A stretch of DNA of 64,000 nt, taken from BD2-11 sp965115885 (GTDB lineage: Bacteria; Gemmatimonadota; Gemmatimonadetes; Longimicrobiales; Gaopeijiaceae). The notes under the pieces were generated by a model. The model searched no databases and was not told where the DNA came from. It saw only the letters and a list, made by a program, of their open reading frames with translations. Position 1 is the first letter of the stretch; every line of letters starts with the position of its first letter. Positions 1-9,233 of this stretch are shown here, one piece after another. Where the stretch lies: contig OZ220479.1 of NCBI GenBank assembly GCA_965115885.1, positions 1,116,001 through 1,180,000 of the forward strand. Reading direction: 5' to 3'. The translations under genes were made by a program, and so were the position numbers.

Positions 1-1
1 G

Positions 2-2390
2 AACGGCAGCCAGCGGGTTTCGGTGGCGGCCGGAGCGAACGAGAGCTTCGGCGACATCCAGTCGAACACGTGGCAAGTCCTCGATTTGACGGCGGAGCGC
101 GCGTCGGACATGACGAAGGTGATCATGCGTTTCTCCAGTTTGAAGGCGATACCCGGCCGGGACTACGGAGTGCCCGAAGGGACCACCGGAGGCATCAAGT
201 ACACGTCTCAGTACCGGGACGTGAGCGGCGAGTGGAAGCACGTCGATTTCGCGTACCATGGAAGCAACCAGGATGCGTTTCTGGCCTCCCCCTGGCAAGG
301 TGGCGGACAGGCCGGGAGCGTGTTCCCCGACGACACGTTCACGATCAGGATCCAGGTGACGGCGAAGGACAGTCTGAAACAGACTCTCGACAGCGTGTTC
401 ACCGCAGCGCTGGTGCCGGCCAAGGCCGACGACGAGACGCAGCGTCAGACGATCACGGGCAAGGTGATCGCGCCGCAGGGCGGAGGCAAAGGGGAGGCGG
501 GCGTTCTGGTGTCGGCGACGAAGGTCGGGGACACGGTCGCGGCGGATACGGCGACGACCGACGCGGCGGGGACGTTCACGCTGACCGTGACGGATCCCGG
601 CGAATACGACGTCGAAGCGTCCAAGAAAAGGTACGGCTTCGACTATCCGAACGGGAGCCAGCGGATTTCGGTGGCCGCCGGAGAGGACGAGAGCTTCGGC
701 GAGATCCAGTCGAACACGTGGCAGATCCTCGATCTGACGGCGGAGCGGGTCTCCGGCGCTCCCAAGGTCATCCTGCGGTTTTTCAGTGTGGATGCGATAC
801 CCGGTCGCGACTACGGAGTGCCCGAAGGGACCGCGAGAGGCATCAATTACACGTCTCAGTACAGGGACGTGAGCGGCGAATGGAAGTACGTCGAATTGGA
901 TTTCCATGGGGACGACGACGACGCGTACATCGTCACCGTCTGGCAGGGTGGCGGACAAGCCGGGAGCGTGTTCCCCGACGACACGTTCACGATCAGGATC
1001 AGGGCGCGGGCGAGAGACAGTCAGGACAGAACGTTGGACACCGTGTCCACCGAGACGCTGGTTCCGGCCAAGACGGAGGGAACCGGTCGGCGGCAGACGG
1101 TCGACGGCAGGGTGATCGCACCGCAGGGCGGCAAGGGCGAGGCGGGCGTGCTCGTGGCGCTGACGCAGGCGGGAAGCTCGACGCCGGCCGATACGACGAC
1201 CACGAACGCGACGGGCGCGTTCACGCTGACCGCGAAGGAGCCGGGCCTGTACGAGGTCCATGCGTCGAAGAACAGGTACGGCTTCGACTATCCGGACGGC
1301 GACCGACGCGTGCAGGTGGCTGCGGGAGAGAGCGAGGCGTTCGGCGACATCCAGTCGAACACGTGGCGGATCCTCGATTTGACGGCGGAGCGGGCGCCGG
1401 ACACGACGAAGGTCGTCATGCGGTTCTTCAGCTTGAACGCCCTGCCCGGTCGCGACTACGGAGCGCCCGAAGGGAACGTCGGTCCCATCAGCTACCAGTC
1501 TCAGTATCGGGACCGGGACGGCACCTGGAAGTACGTGGTTCCCGCGTTCCATGGCGACGACCGCGCCGCGTTTCTGGTCTACGTCTGGCAGGGTGGCGGA
1601 CAGGCGGGAAGCAGGTTCCCCGACGACACGTTCACGATCAGGATCAAGGCGGTTTCGAAGGACGGCGGAGGCGCGACGTTGGACAGCGTGTTCTCCACGG
1701 CGCTGGTACCGGCCAGGCCCGGTCGGCCGAGTCAGCGGCAAACGATCGTCGGCAGAGTGATCGCGCCGCAGGGGGGAGGCAAAGGGGAGGCGGGCGTTCT
1801 GGTGTCGGCGACCAAGGTCGGGGACGCGACGGCGACGGACACGGCGACGACGGATGCGACGGGAGCGTTCACGCTCGTCGTGGGGGATCCCGGCGAGTAC
1901 GACGTCGAGGCGCGCAAGGAACGGTACGGCTTCGACTATCCGAACGGCAGCCGGCGGGTGTCGGTGGCTGCGGGAGAGAACAAGGCGTTCGGCGACGTCC
2001 AGGCGAACACGTGGCGGATCCTCGATCTGACCGGAGCGCGGGCGACGGATTCCACGAAGATCGTGATGCGCTTCTTCAGCGTGAGAAGGAGGTCCGGTCG
2101 CGACTACGGATTGCCGAGCGGGAACGTCGGAGCGGTGGTCTATTCGGCCAAGTACCGGGACGCGGACGGGACATGGAGGAACGTCGATCTCGAAGACCAC
2201 GGCGACGGTCGGGACGCGTTCCTGGGCGCCGTGGGGCGGGGCGGCAGGCGAGCCGGGCGCACGTTCCCGGCCGACACGTTCACGGTCAGGATCGTGGCGA
2301 AGTCGACGAATCGTCGTGGAGGAAGAGGCGCGACGTTGGACAGCGCGATCACCACGGCGGTGGTGCCGGCGAAGGCGAGCGGAATGGCGC
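2..2390 (+). repeat. Four in-frame tandem modules of about 645 bp
   Basis: The landmark for (D/E)IQSNTW or DVQANTW recurs near 54, 700, 1345 and 1993, giving periods of about 645-649 bp. The copies are clearly diverged at the DNA level, unlike the near-identical large repeats further on, so this is an older intragenic expansion. The fourth module differs most. Confidence 0.8.
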
Positions 2391-2647
2391 AGCGGAGCGC
2401 CGTCTCGGTTTCCCCGCCGGTCGCGGATCCGGTCGGATCGAATGCTACGGCGTCCTTCTCGGACGGCGTAGCGCGGGCCGCCCCGGAACTCGGAACGGCG
2501 AGCGGTCGGCCCGCGAGGGTCGCTCGGCGGGAGGAAGGAGACGCCGGGGTCGATGGAGTTCGGGATCGAGACCGGATGGGGCTCGGTCGAGGAGCGGGCG
2601 GAGGGGACCGGGACGGTCGAGCTCGCGACCGTGCGGGAGCCGGATAG
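2..2647 (+). CDS. Modular repeat surface protein, 3' part (5' end outside window)
   Basis: The reading frame is already open at base 2, so the gene starts upstream. The protein is at least four copies of one module. Each copy has a carboxypeptidase-regulatory/Cna-B-like strand pattern (GRVIAPQGG..GEAGVLV, then YGFDYPNG), followed by a beta-rich part ending in FPDDTFTIRI and LVPAK. The same module, in diverged form, closes the two giant lipoproteins at 38.3 and 56.1 kb (VYPNGSQRVSVAPGE, VPDDSFSVRV, LVPALDP), so this is a third member of that family. No catalytic motif is visible; a cell-surface or secreted structural/binding role is inferred. The last ~60 residues are Arg/Gly/Asp-rich and look off-frame, so the native C-terminus may be lost. 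Module identity is well supported; function is unknown. Confidence 0.75.
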   Translation, partial: NGSQRVSVAAGANESFGDIQSNTWQVLDLTAERASDMTKVIMRFSSLKAIPGRDYGVPEGTTGGIKYTSQYRDVSGEWKHVDFAYHGSNQDAFLASPWQGGGQAGSVFPDDTFTIRIQVTAKDSLKQTLDSVFTAALVPAKADDETQRQTITGKVIAPQGGGKGEAGVLVSATKVGDTVAADTATTDAAGTFTLTVTDPGEYDVEASKKRYGFDYPNGSQRISVAAGEDESFGEIQSNTWQILDLTAERVSGAPKVILRFFSVDAIPGRDYGVPEGTARGINYTSQYRDVSGEWKYVELDFHGDDDDAYIVTVWQGGGQAGSVFPDDTFTIRIRARARDSQDRTLDTVSTETLVPAKTEGTGRRQTVDGRVIAPQGGKGEAGVLVALTQAGSSTPADTTTTNATGAFTLTAKEPGLYEVHASKNRYGFDYPDGDRRVQVAAGESEAFGDIQSNTWRILDLTAERAPDTTKVVMRFFSLNALPGRDYGAPEGNVGPISYQSQYRDRDGTWKYVVPAFHGDDRAAFLVYVWQGGGQAGSRFPDDTFTIRIKAVSKDGGGATLDSVFSTALVPARPGRPSQRQTIVGRVIAPQGGGKGEAGVLVSATKVGDATATDTATTDATGAFTLVVGDPGEYDVEARKERYGFDYPNGSRRVSVAAGENKAFGDVQANTWRILDLTGARATDSTKIVMRFFSVRRRSGRDYGLPSGNVGAVVYSAKYRDADGTWRNVDLEDHGDGRDAFLGAVGRGGRRAGRTFPADTFTVRIVAKSTNRRGGRGATLDSAITTAVVPAKASGMAQRSAVSVSPPVADPVGSNATASFSDGVARAAPELGTASGRPARVARREEGDAGVDGVRDRDRMGLGRGAGGGDRDGRARDRAGAG

Positions 2648-2770
2648 AGGCTTCCGCCGCGACCCCATCGGCCGGTAGCCGCCCGGCTGGTGGGATCGCG
2701 GCCTCCTCGCACGCGTCGGTCGACCCGCTCGCCCATGGCCGAGACGCGGGTTCAGGCAGTGGGTGTTGAC

Positions 2771-3974
2771 TTAGCGGTACTTCGGAGGTTCGTGCCGTCC
2801 GATACGTTGCGGGACGGTTGCGCGACTTCCGGCACCTTGATTCTTGCTGAACCGACCTCGGGTGCGAGCCCTGCGCCGACTGTCGAGCGCCTCCCGGAGT
2901 TGCGTCTCGCTGGTGTGCTGGTAGCACTGGAGCACGGTCTTGGCGTCCCTCCAGCCGCCGAGCTCGCACAGAACCTTGAGCGGCAGGTCCATGAGGTCGG
3001 AGGCGAACTTCCGCCTCAGCGAGTGCCAGCCCCTGCGGGGCTTCGGCTCGAGCTCGGCGAGCCTCTCGGCCTTCTGCCACCAAGCGCGCGTCCTCCACGA
3101 ATCCACCCATTTCTCAGGGCTCCGCAGGGCGGGCAACACAGGCGCGTCCCCGGCGCCCGAACGTTTCGCCAAGGCGTCCTCGAGAACGGACAGCGCTTCG
3201 GCGGTGACGGGCGTGGTGTGCTCGTGGCCCGCCTTGTCGTGCTCGGCTCTCCACCGGACGGCCCGGCCGTCGAGGTCGACGTCGGACCACCGGAGCTTGC
3301 GGATGGCTCCGATGCGATGTCCGGTCTCGTGCGCGAGCACGAGCGCGACCCGGAAGCGCCAGTCGACCTGCGCGGACACCCGGAGCAACGCTTGGTACTC
3401 CTCCTGGGTCAGCACGACTCGCGTCGGGTTCCTCTCCTTGGGCGTCCCGAGCCCTTTCAGCGGGTTCGAGACGAGGAGCGGGCGACCCCGCGCGTCCTTC
3501 GACTTCACGGCCCAGTTGAGCACGGCGAGCAGGAACTTCAGATCGTCCTCGACGGTGCGGTCCGACACCGGCTTGCCGCTTGGTCCGATCCCGCCCGCCC
3601 TGCGCTCGCGGACGAACCGGTCCCAGTCCCTCCGGGACAGGGTGTCCGGTTCGCGATCCCGTCCGAAGAGCCCGAGGAACGTCTTGGCGGCGGCCCGGTC
3701 GTGCCACCGCCTCCGCTCGCTCTTCGTGGGCGTCACCTCCTCGCCGTAGACGTCGAACAGCGTCCCCAGGGTGAGCGGCTCGGGCTCGGCTTCGGCCTTG
3801 GCGTGCGTCTCCGGCCCGACGAAGCCGGCGGCGAACTCGTCCGCCTGCCGCTTCGCCCGAACCCAGTCGCGATGCCCCAGCGACCGGCTCAGCCTGCGCC
3901 CGCTCTCGCGCCACTCGACCTGGAACCGACCGGTCTTGGGGTCGGGGAAGACCCTGACCCGGTTCTGGCCTCAT
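2771..3974 (-). pseudogene. Tyrosine recombinase (phage-type integrase), N-terminal frameshift
   Basis: The main frame (GTG at 3736 to TAA at 2771) carries the catalytic core: R in GHRIGAIRKL, HSLRRKF, a Trp (LGGWRD) in place of the second His, and the Tyr in LQCYQH. It also reads open upstream of 3736 as good integrase N-terminus (VRVFPDPKTGRFQVEWRE, then SRSLGHRDW and AKRQADEFAAGF) before hitting a TGA near 3971. The only nearby ATG (3974) is in another frame (MRPEPG). A single extra G in the CCGGGTC run near 3958-3962 explains this: deleting it joins the ATG to the integrase frame. An alternative is a functional N-terminally shortened protein from GTG 3736. It follows the helix-turn-helix gene at 4421 closely, as in integrase/excisionase pairs. 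Confidence 0.75.
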
Positions 3975-4017
3975 TCACCGGCGCTATATCCGCGCCGACC
4001 GCGTCGCGCACGTTCGG

Positions 4018-4421
4018 TCACTCGATCCCCCTCTCGACGATGGACTGCACGAGCTGCTCGTTGGTGAGTCGGCGTCGTCGATGCGTCCGCTCCGGGCACG
4101 GCTCGACCGTCGCCTTCCGGGGCAGGTGCCGACGCGCGATCCTGGGCGCGCCTGCCGTCCGGCGTTGGGGATCTTGCCGTCGCGGACCAAGCGTCCGAGG
4201 TGATCGGCGGAGTAGCCGCTCTCGCGGGCGGCCTCGACGAGCGACAGGCCGGTCTCGTCGCGCTCCCGTAGCGTGGTCTCGAGTTCGTCGGCGCAGCGTT
4301 CGAGCGCGACGGCGGGGGCGTCGGATCCGTAGCGGCGGAGCGCCTTGGCCCGACTCCGCCAGACGGCGGGCAAGCCCTCGGCGGATGCGCGATCCGTCGC
4401 CGATCCGGTCGTGAGACTCAA
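4018..4421 (-). pseudogene. Helix-turn-helix (excisionase-like) protein with a frameshift
   Basis: The frame from TTG 4421 encodes an acidic helical region (AKALRRYG, ERCADELETTLRE) and a MerR/Xis-like helix-turn-helix (LVEAARESGYSADHLGRLVR, then DGKIPNAG). After NAGR the natural continuation (GAPRIARRHLPRK, ending LVQSIVERGIE at 4018) is in the neighbouring frame, so one base is missing or gained near 4165-4172. The start is uncertain: no ribosome site precedes the TTG. This gene type commonly sits immediately upstream of tyrosine integrases, as here, and probably directed excision or DNA binding for the same element. Both members carry one-base shifts, which points to a decayed element, or less likely to consensus error. 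Confidence 0.65.
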
Positions 4422-4463
4422 GGCCAGTCGCCTTGGGGGACAAGGCGCTGCCGGTGCGCCTAC

Positions 4464-5813
4464 TCATTCGTCGGACGAGCGGCTGCCGGGGGGACGGGAC
4501 GGATCGGCGCCGCGCGGGGCGATCTCGGCGCCCCCGTGTCCGCAGAACCGGAGCGCCGTCAGCGCGAGGGTGCGGGCGACGGTCTCGATCTCGGCGACGG
4601 GCACCCGCTCGTCGGGGCGGTGGGCGTTGCGCACGTCTCCGGGGCCGAACATCACCGTCGGAGTTCGTCCCGCGTGCACCAGCAGCTGCATGTCCGCTCC
4701 GTAAGGCATTCCCTCGATGCGCGGCGCGCGTCCCGCCACGTCGCGGAAGGCGCCGGCCACGGTGCGCACGACGGGGTGCGAGACGGGGGTGGTCGCCGGA
4801 TGGAACTGCCCGCCCCACCACTCCACCCGGGGCGGATGGCGCTCCAACCAGGGATCGGAGTTCGCGGCGGCGGCGGCGACGGCCTCCTCGAACGTCGCTC
4901 GCGCCTCCTCGGGGTCTTCGCCCGTGGCGATCCCGTAGCGACCCTCGAAGCAGAGGTTTTCGGGCACGTTCGAGGCCCATTCCCCCCCGCGCACGGTGCC
5001 GACGCAGAGAGGAAAGGGCACCGGGTAGCGCGCGAAGAGCGGATCCTGGACTTCCGAGTTGCGCCGCGCCTCGAGCGCCCGGAGCGCCCGGTAGATGCGA
5101 ACGAAGCCGTCGATGGCGCTGACCCCCTCGGTGCGCAGGGCGCCGTGCGCGGAGCGTCCCCGGACGTGGACGCGGAAGTTGAGCGCGCCCGCCTGCGCGG
5201 GCGCGAGCGACAGGCGGGTCGGCTCCATGACCACCGCGCCGTCGGCGACGTAGCCGCGCTGGATGGCGGCCAAGGTGCCGGCGCCGCCGTCCTCCTCCGC
5301 GATCACGCTCTCGAGCAGAAGGCGTCCGTCCAGCTCCACGCCGGCCTCCGCGATCGCCCGCGCGGCGTAGAGTCCGCAGCAGAGCGCCCCCTTCATGTCC
5401 AGCGCCCCCCGGCCCATCAGGTTGCCGTCGCGGAGAGTGCCCCGCCAAGGCGGGACCGTCCACCTCGACTCGTCGCCCGCAGGCACCACGTCGACGTGGC
5501 CGTTCAGGATGAGGGAGCGTCCCGCCCCGTCGGCGCGTCCGAGCGACCCCACCACGCCCAGCGCGCCAGTGCGCTCGATCTCGATGCTGAAGCGGGGATG
5601 GGCGGCCAACTCGTCGAAATCGATCTCCCAGACGTCCACCTCCATGCCCGCCGTCCGCATCCAATCGGCCATCCGTTCCTGGGCGGGCGTCTCGCGGCCC
5701 TGGTCGGTGCGGACGGCCACCAGCCGCGCGATGGCGTCGAGCAGGCCGTCCAGATCGACGGCGGCGAGCACGCGGGCCTCGGTGGGGGTGAGGCCGGAAT
5801 TCGGACGGGTCAC
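4464..5813 (-). CDS. M20-family metallopeptidase (ArgE/DapE-like deacylase), 449 aa
   Basis: Cytoplasmic zinc hydrolase of the ArgE/DapE/ACY1 family, which removes acyl or peptide groups from amino-acid derivatives; the substrate cannot be read from sequence. The expected ligands are present in order: H in LNGHVDVVP, D in GRGALDMKG, the EE pair in VIAEEDGG, a ligand near MEPT, and the final His in VRNAHRPDE. The central dimerisation/lid domain is present. Length is normal for the family. Start taken as the GTG at 5813 (SPVTRPNSG context); the frame is open far upstream only because of GC richness. It is a single gene, divergent from the LVIVD gene at 6054 across about 240 bp. Confidence 0.9.
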   Translation of the reverse strand: MTRPNSGLTPTEARVLAAVDLDGLLDAIARLVAVRTDQGRETPAQERMADWMRTAGMEVDVWEIDFDELAAHPRFSIEIERTGALGVVGSLGRADGAGRSLILNGHVDVVPAGDESRWTVPPWRGTLRDGNLMGRGALDMKGALCCGLYAARAIAEAGVELDGRLLLESVIAEEDGGAGTLAAIQRGYVADGAVVMEPTRLSLAPAQAGALNFRVHVRGRSAHGALRTEGVSAIDGFVRIYRALRALEARRNSEVQDPLFARYPVPFPLCVGTVRGGEWASNVPENLCFEGRYGIATGEDPEEARATFEEAVAAAAANSDPWLERHPPRVEWWGGQFHPATTPVSHPVVRTVAGAFRDVAGRAPRIEGMPYGADMQLLVHAGRTPTVMFGPGDVRNAHRPDERVPVAEIETVARTLALTALRFCGHGGAEIAPRGADPSRPPGSRSSDE

Positions 5814-6053
5814 CGGGCTCCCGGTTCGGGTGGACGTCGACTCCGGGGCAAGTCGACTCCGGTGCAAGATGGAGGCGCGCCCCGCCGCCGCCAATCCGGC
5901 GGATGGGAGAACGCGGGAGCGGGGGGCCGGGCAAGCGGTCTTCCGGTCCTTGGCTTTCGGAGGGTTCCGGTTTCCGCTCGCTCCTTCGCGCGATCCCGTC
6001 GCCCGCGCTATTCTGAGCGCTTCGCTTCGTCGTGCCCGCAGCAAGGAGGTCCC

Positions 6054-8099
6054 GTGCGTTCGTTCAGGCTCGTCTTCGCCCTCGCCTTGGCGGCGTCCGC
6101 GTTCTTCCCGGCGGCGGAGCTGGCCGCCCAGGCGGGCGATCCGTCGCTCGTCGTCCGGCTGGTGGCCGAGCCCGCCGAGCTGTCGCTCAGGGTGGGGGAG
6201 ACCGCACCCCTGAGCGTGACCGCGTACGACGCGGACGGCGAGGTGGTGGACCTTCCCGTCCGGGTGAGCGCGCCGCGGCGCGCGTTGCGCGTCCGCGCCG
6301 GCCGCGTGGAGGCGTTGGAGGCCGGCCGGCACGAACTGCAGGCCATGGTGGTGACGCCCGCCAGCGGAACGCCGGTCGCCCGGATCGCCGTGCCGGTGGC
6401 GGTGGACTGGCCGGAGGTGGCGGAGGTCGAGGTGGACGCCGGCCCCCGCACGCTGTACGCCGGTTCTACTGTGCGCTTCGGCGCGCGGGCCCGCCACGCC
6501 GACGGCTCGCTGCGCCCGGGCGCCCGGGTCGCGTGGTCGGTCTCCGATCCGGGGGTGGCCACCGTCGACGCCTTCGGCAACGTCACCGCCCACGGGGTCG
6601 GCTCCGTCGCCGTGACCGCCACGGTGGAAGGGGTGAGAGGGGCGGTCGAGCGGACCGTGGAGGCGTTCCCGGCCGCGACGCTCGAACTCGGCGGGGGCGG
6701 GAGCGATCTTCTCACGGGCGAGGTGGCGGAGTTCACCGCCACCGCACTGGACGAGGCGGGCCGCGAGGTGGCGGGGGCGCCGGTGACCTGGTCGCTCGCC
6801 TACGCGCCCGACGACAGCATCGTGGCGCCCGCCGGGCCGGGACAGGTCGACGACGGTCGCTTCGTGGCCGACTGGCCGGGGCTCTACACGGTGGTCGCGA
6901 CCTCGGGACCCCTGTCGGCGCGCGCGTCGGTGCGGGTCCGCCGCCGAGCCGCGGTGCAGAAAATCGAGGTCGTCGGCCAAGGGCGCGAGTCGCGCGTTTT
7001 CACCACCGACCTCTGGGTCTTCGAGGGCGTCGACGGGCGCGACTACGCGCTCACCGGATCCAAGATGGGGAACGGGGTCGCCTTCGTCTGGGACGTCACC
7101 GATCCCGCCAGCATCGTCAAGACCGACTCCGTCACGGTCGACGCGCGCACCACCAACGACGTCAAGGCGTCCCCCGACGGCCGCTACGGCGTCGTCTCGC
7201 GCGAAGGCGCCTCCGACCGGCGCAACGGGGTGGTGATCCTCGACCTAGCCGACCCGGCCCACCCCACCGTCGCCTCCACTTGGGACGAAGGCGTCACCGG
7301 CGGCGTGCACAACGTGTTCGCCACCGACGAGCATCTGTTCGTCCTTTCCGCGGGCGACAAGTACGTCATTCTGGACATGGCCGACATCTACGAACCGCGC
7401 TACGTGGGCGAGTACGACCATCCGGACAGCCGCGTGCACGACGTATGGGTGCACGACGGCGTCGCCTACTCGGCGGAGTGGGAGAACGGCATCGTGGTCG
7501 TGGACGTGGGCAACGGGCGCTGGGGCGGATCCCCCGAGAACCCCGTCTTCGTGACCAACGTCCCGTTGCCCTCCGGCCGCACGCACGCGGTGTTCCCCTA
7601 CTTCCAGAAGTCCACCGGGAAGTTCTATCTCGTCGCCGGCGACGAGATCGTGAACCGCGACGGGCTCGCCTGGGAGGGCACCGGCCCGGACCACAGGGTC
7701 CGGTACGACCCCGAGACCGGGCGGGGCGGCTACCCTCGCGCGACCTCGGGCTACATCCAGATCGTGGACTTCACCGACCCCGCCTCGCCGGAGATGGTGG
7801 CGCGCTACGAGGTCTCCGAGTACGGCACCCACAACATGTGGGTCGAGGACGACGTCCTCTACCAGGCCTACTACGAGGGCGGCCTCAGGATGGTGGACCT
7901 CTCGGGGGAGCTGGCGGGGAACCTCTACACGCAGGGACGCGAGATCGCGGTCTTCAAGGCGCACGATCCCCTGGGCTACATCCCCAACGCGCCGGCGGCC
8001 TGGGGCGTGATGCCGTGGAAGGGCAACGTCTTCTTCGCCGACATCAACTCCGGGTTGTGGGCCGTGAAGATCCTGCCCCGGGAGCGTCCGGTCAGCTGA
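6054..8099 (+). CDS. Secreted Ig-like (Big_2) and LVIVD-repeat protein, 681 aa
   Basis: GTG start preceded by AAGGAGGT at 6043-6050 (short spacing). Residues 1-27 form a signal peptide (FRLVFALALAASAFFPA..AAQA). Residues about 30-300 are bacterial Ig-like repeats (AEPAELSLRVGETAPLSV; VSDPGVATVDAFGNVTAHG is the Big_2 signature). Residues about 310-680 are LVIVD-type beta-propeller blades (VVILDLADPAHPTV, YVILDMADIYEPRYVGEYD, IQIVDFTDPASPEMV, LRMVDLSGE). It is therefore an exported repeat protein of the kind labelled 'LVIVD repeat/Ig-like domain' in Gemmatimonadota; no catalytic role is evident. It ends 22 bp before the convergent lptG. Confidence 0.85.
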   Translation: MRSFRLVFALALAASAFFPAAELAAQAGDPSLVVRLVAEPAELSLRVGETAPLSVTAYDADGEVVDLPVRVSAPRRALRVRAGRVEALEAGRHELQAMVVTPASGTPVARIAVPVAVDWPEVAEVEVDAGPRTLYAGSTVRFGARARHADGSLRPGARVAWSVSDPGVATVDAFGNVTAHGVGSVAVTATVEGVRGAVERTVEAFPAATLELGGGGSDLLTGEVAEFTATALDEAGREVAGAPVTWSLAYAPDDSIVAPAGPGQVDDGRFVADWPGLYTVVATSGPLSARASVRVRRRAAVQKIEVVGQGRESRVFTTDLWVFEGVDGRDYALTGSKMGNGVAFVWDVTDPASIVKTDSVTVDARTTNDVKASPDGRYGVVSREGASDRRNGVVILDLADPAHPTVASTWDEGVTGGVHNVFATDEHLFVLSAGDKYVILDMADIYEPRYVGEYDHPDSRVHDVWVHDGVAYSAEWENGIVVVDVGNGRWGGSPENPVFVTNVPLPSGRTHAVFPYFQKSTGKFYLVAGDEIVNRDGLAWEGTGPDHRVRYDPETGRGGYPRATSGYIQIVDFTDPASPEMVARYEVSEYGTHNMWVEDDVLYQAYYEGGLRMVDLSGELAGNLYTQGREIAVFKAHDPLGYIPNAPAAWGVMPWKGNVFFADINSGLWAVKILPRERPVS

Positions 8100-8120
8100 T
8101 CCGCCCGCCCCCCCGCCGAA

Positions 8121-9233
8121 CTAGGTGCGCACCCGGACCATGAGCGCCGCGCCCATGGCGAGGAAGAGGGCGTTGGGGGTCCAGGCCGCGATCCGGGGCT
8201 GGACCACGCCCGCCCCTCCCGCCGCGCCCAATACGCGGAAGAGAATCAGGTACAGGGTGATGGAGGCGATCGACACCCCGATGCCGTAGGCCGCGCTCCC
8301 GCGTTGGGACGAGGTTCCCAGCGGCAGCCCGAAGAGCGTCATGATCAGGGTGGCCGCGGCCAGGGCGACGCGTTGCTCGCGCTCGACCAGATACTCGGAG
8401 GGGACGCCCCCGCTGCGCTCGATGATTCCGACTTGGCGGTCGATCTCCGCGCGCGTCATCTGGGCCAGGCGGTCGTTCTGGGCGTCGGTCATGCGGTTGC
8501 CGACGCGGGACGCCTCGAGCAGCTCGCTGGGACGCTCCGAGAAGCCGCGCGTCTTCATGCTCGCGAAGCGATAGGTCCGCTCTCGGGCGTCCGGGAGCAG
8601 GCGCCGCAGATAGCCGTCGCTGAAGGTCCAGCCGGATTCCCCGTCGAAGCGCGCCCGGTCCGCGACCGCGTGCAGGGAAGGGCCCGCGCCCGCCGGCGCG
8701 TCCTGCGGCCGGTGCTCCAGCACCACGTCCTGCAGCTCCTCCGACGTCACGGCCAGACGGCGCACCGAGAGGCTGTGCCCCTCCTCGGTCTGGTAAACGA
8801 AGTTGATGCGCCAGTCGCGATTGAATTCGCGCTGCTCCAGGATGTCGAAGGCGGCGCGGTTGGCGCGCGGAACGACGTCGCTGACGTAGAACGACACCGC
8901 GGAGAGCGCGACCCCCAGGAACAGCACCGGCACCGTCAGGCGGTGGAAGGAGACGCCGCCCGCCTTGGCGGCCACGAGCTCCCGGTGCACGCTCATGGCG
9001 TGGACGGTGAACACCGCCGCGATGAGCGTCGCCATCGGGAAGGCCCAGAAGACGAACTGGAGGATCTGGAATCCGTAGGCTTGGGCGACCTCCGTCACCG
9101 GAAGCCCTCGGTCGAGATACTGGTCGATGTTCTCGGTCAGGTCGCCGACCACGAACAGGAGCGGCACGGCGGCCACGAAGGCCGCGAAGATGCGAAGGAA
9201 GCCGGTCGCGACCAGCCGGTCGAGAAGCCTCAT
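8121..9233 (-). CDS. lptG: LptF/LptG-family LPS export permease (distal copy), 370 aa
   Basis: Inner-membrane permease of the LptB2FG transporter that extracts lipopolysaccharide from the inner membrane and feeds the Lpt bridge. It shows the family layout: N-terminal membrane segments (FLRIFAAFVAAVPLLFVVGD; QFVFWAFPMATLIAAVF), the coupling helix sequence MSVHRELVAAKAGGVSF, a periplasmic beta-jellyroll (about residues 120-270) and three C-terminal membrane segments. ATG at 9233 overlaps the TGA of the upstream family member (ATGA), so the two are translationally coupled. Assignment as lptG rather than lptF rests on order and the MRLLDRL start. Confidence 0.85.
   Translation of the reverse strand: MRLLDRLVATGFLRIFAAFVAAVPLLFVVGDLTENIDQYLDRGLPVTEVAQAYGFQILQFVFWAFPMATLIAAVFTVHAMSVHRELVAAKAGGVSFHRLTVPVLFLGVALSAVSFYVSDVVPRANRAAFDILEQREFNRDWRINFVYQTEEGHSLSVRRLAVTSEELQDVVLEHRPQDAPAGAGPSLHAVADRARFDGESGWTFSDGYLRRLLPDARERTYRFASMKTRGFSERPSELLEASRVGNRMTDAQNDRLAQMTRAEIDRQVGIIERSGGVPSEYLVEREQRVALAAATLIMTLFGLPLGTSSQRGSAAYGIGVSIASITLYLILFRVLGAAGGAGVVQPRIAAWTPNALFLAMGAALMVRVRT

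Noticed and set aside
4536..6053. Long N-terminal extension of the LVIVD protein
   Set aside because: It is antisense to the M20 peptidase; the signal peptide and ribosome site place the start at 6054.
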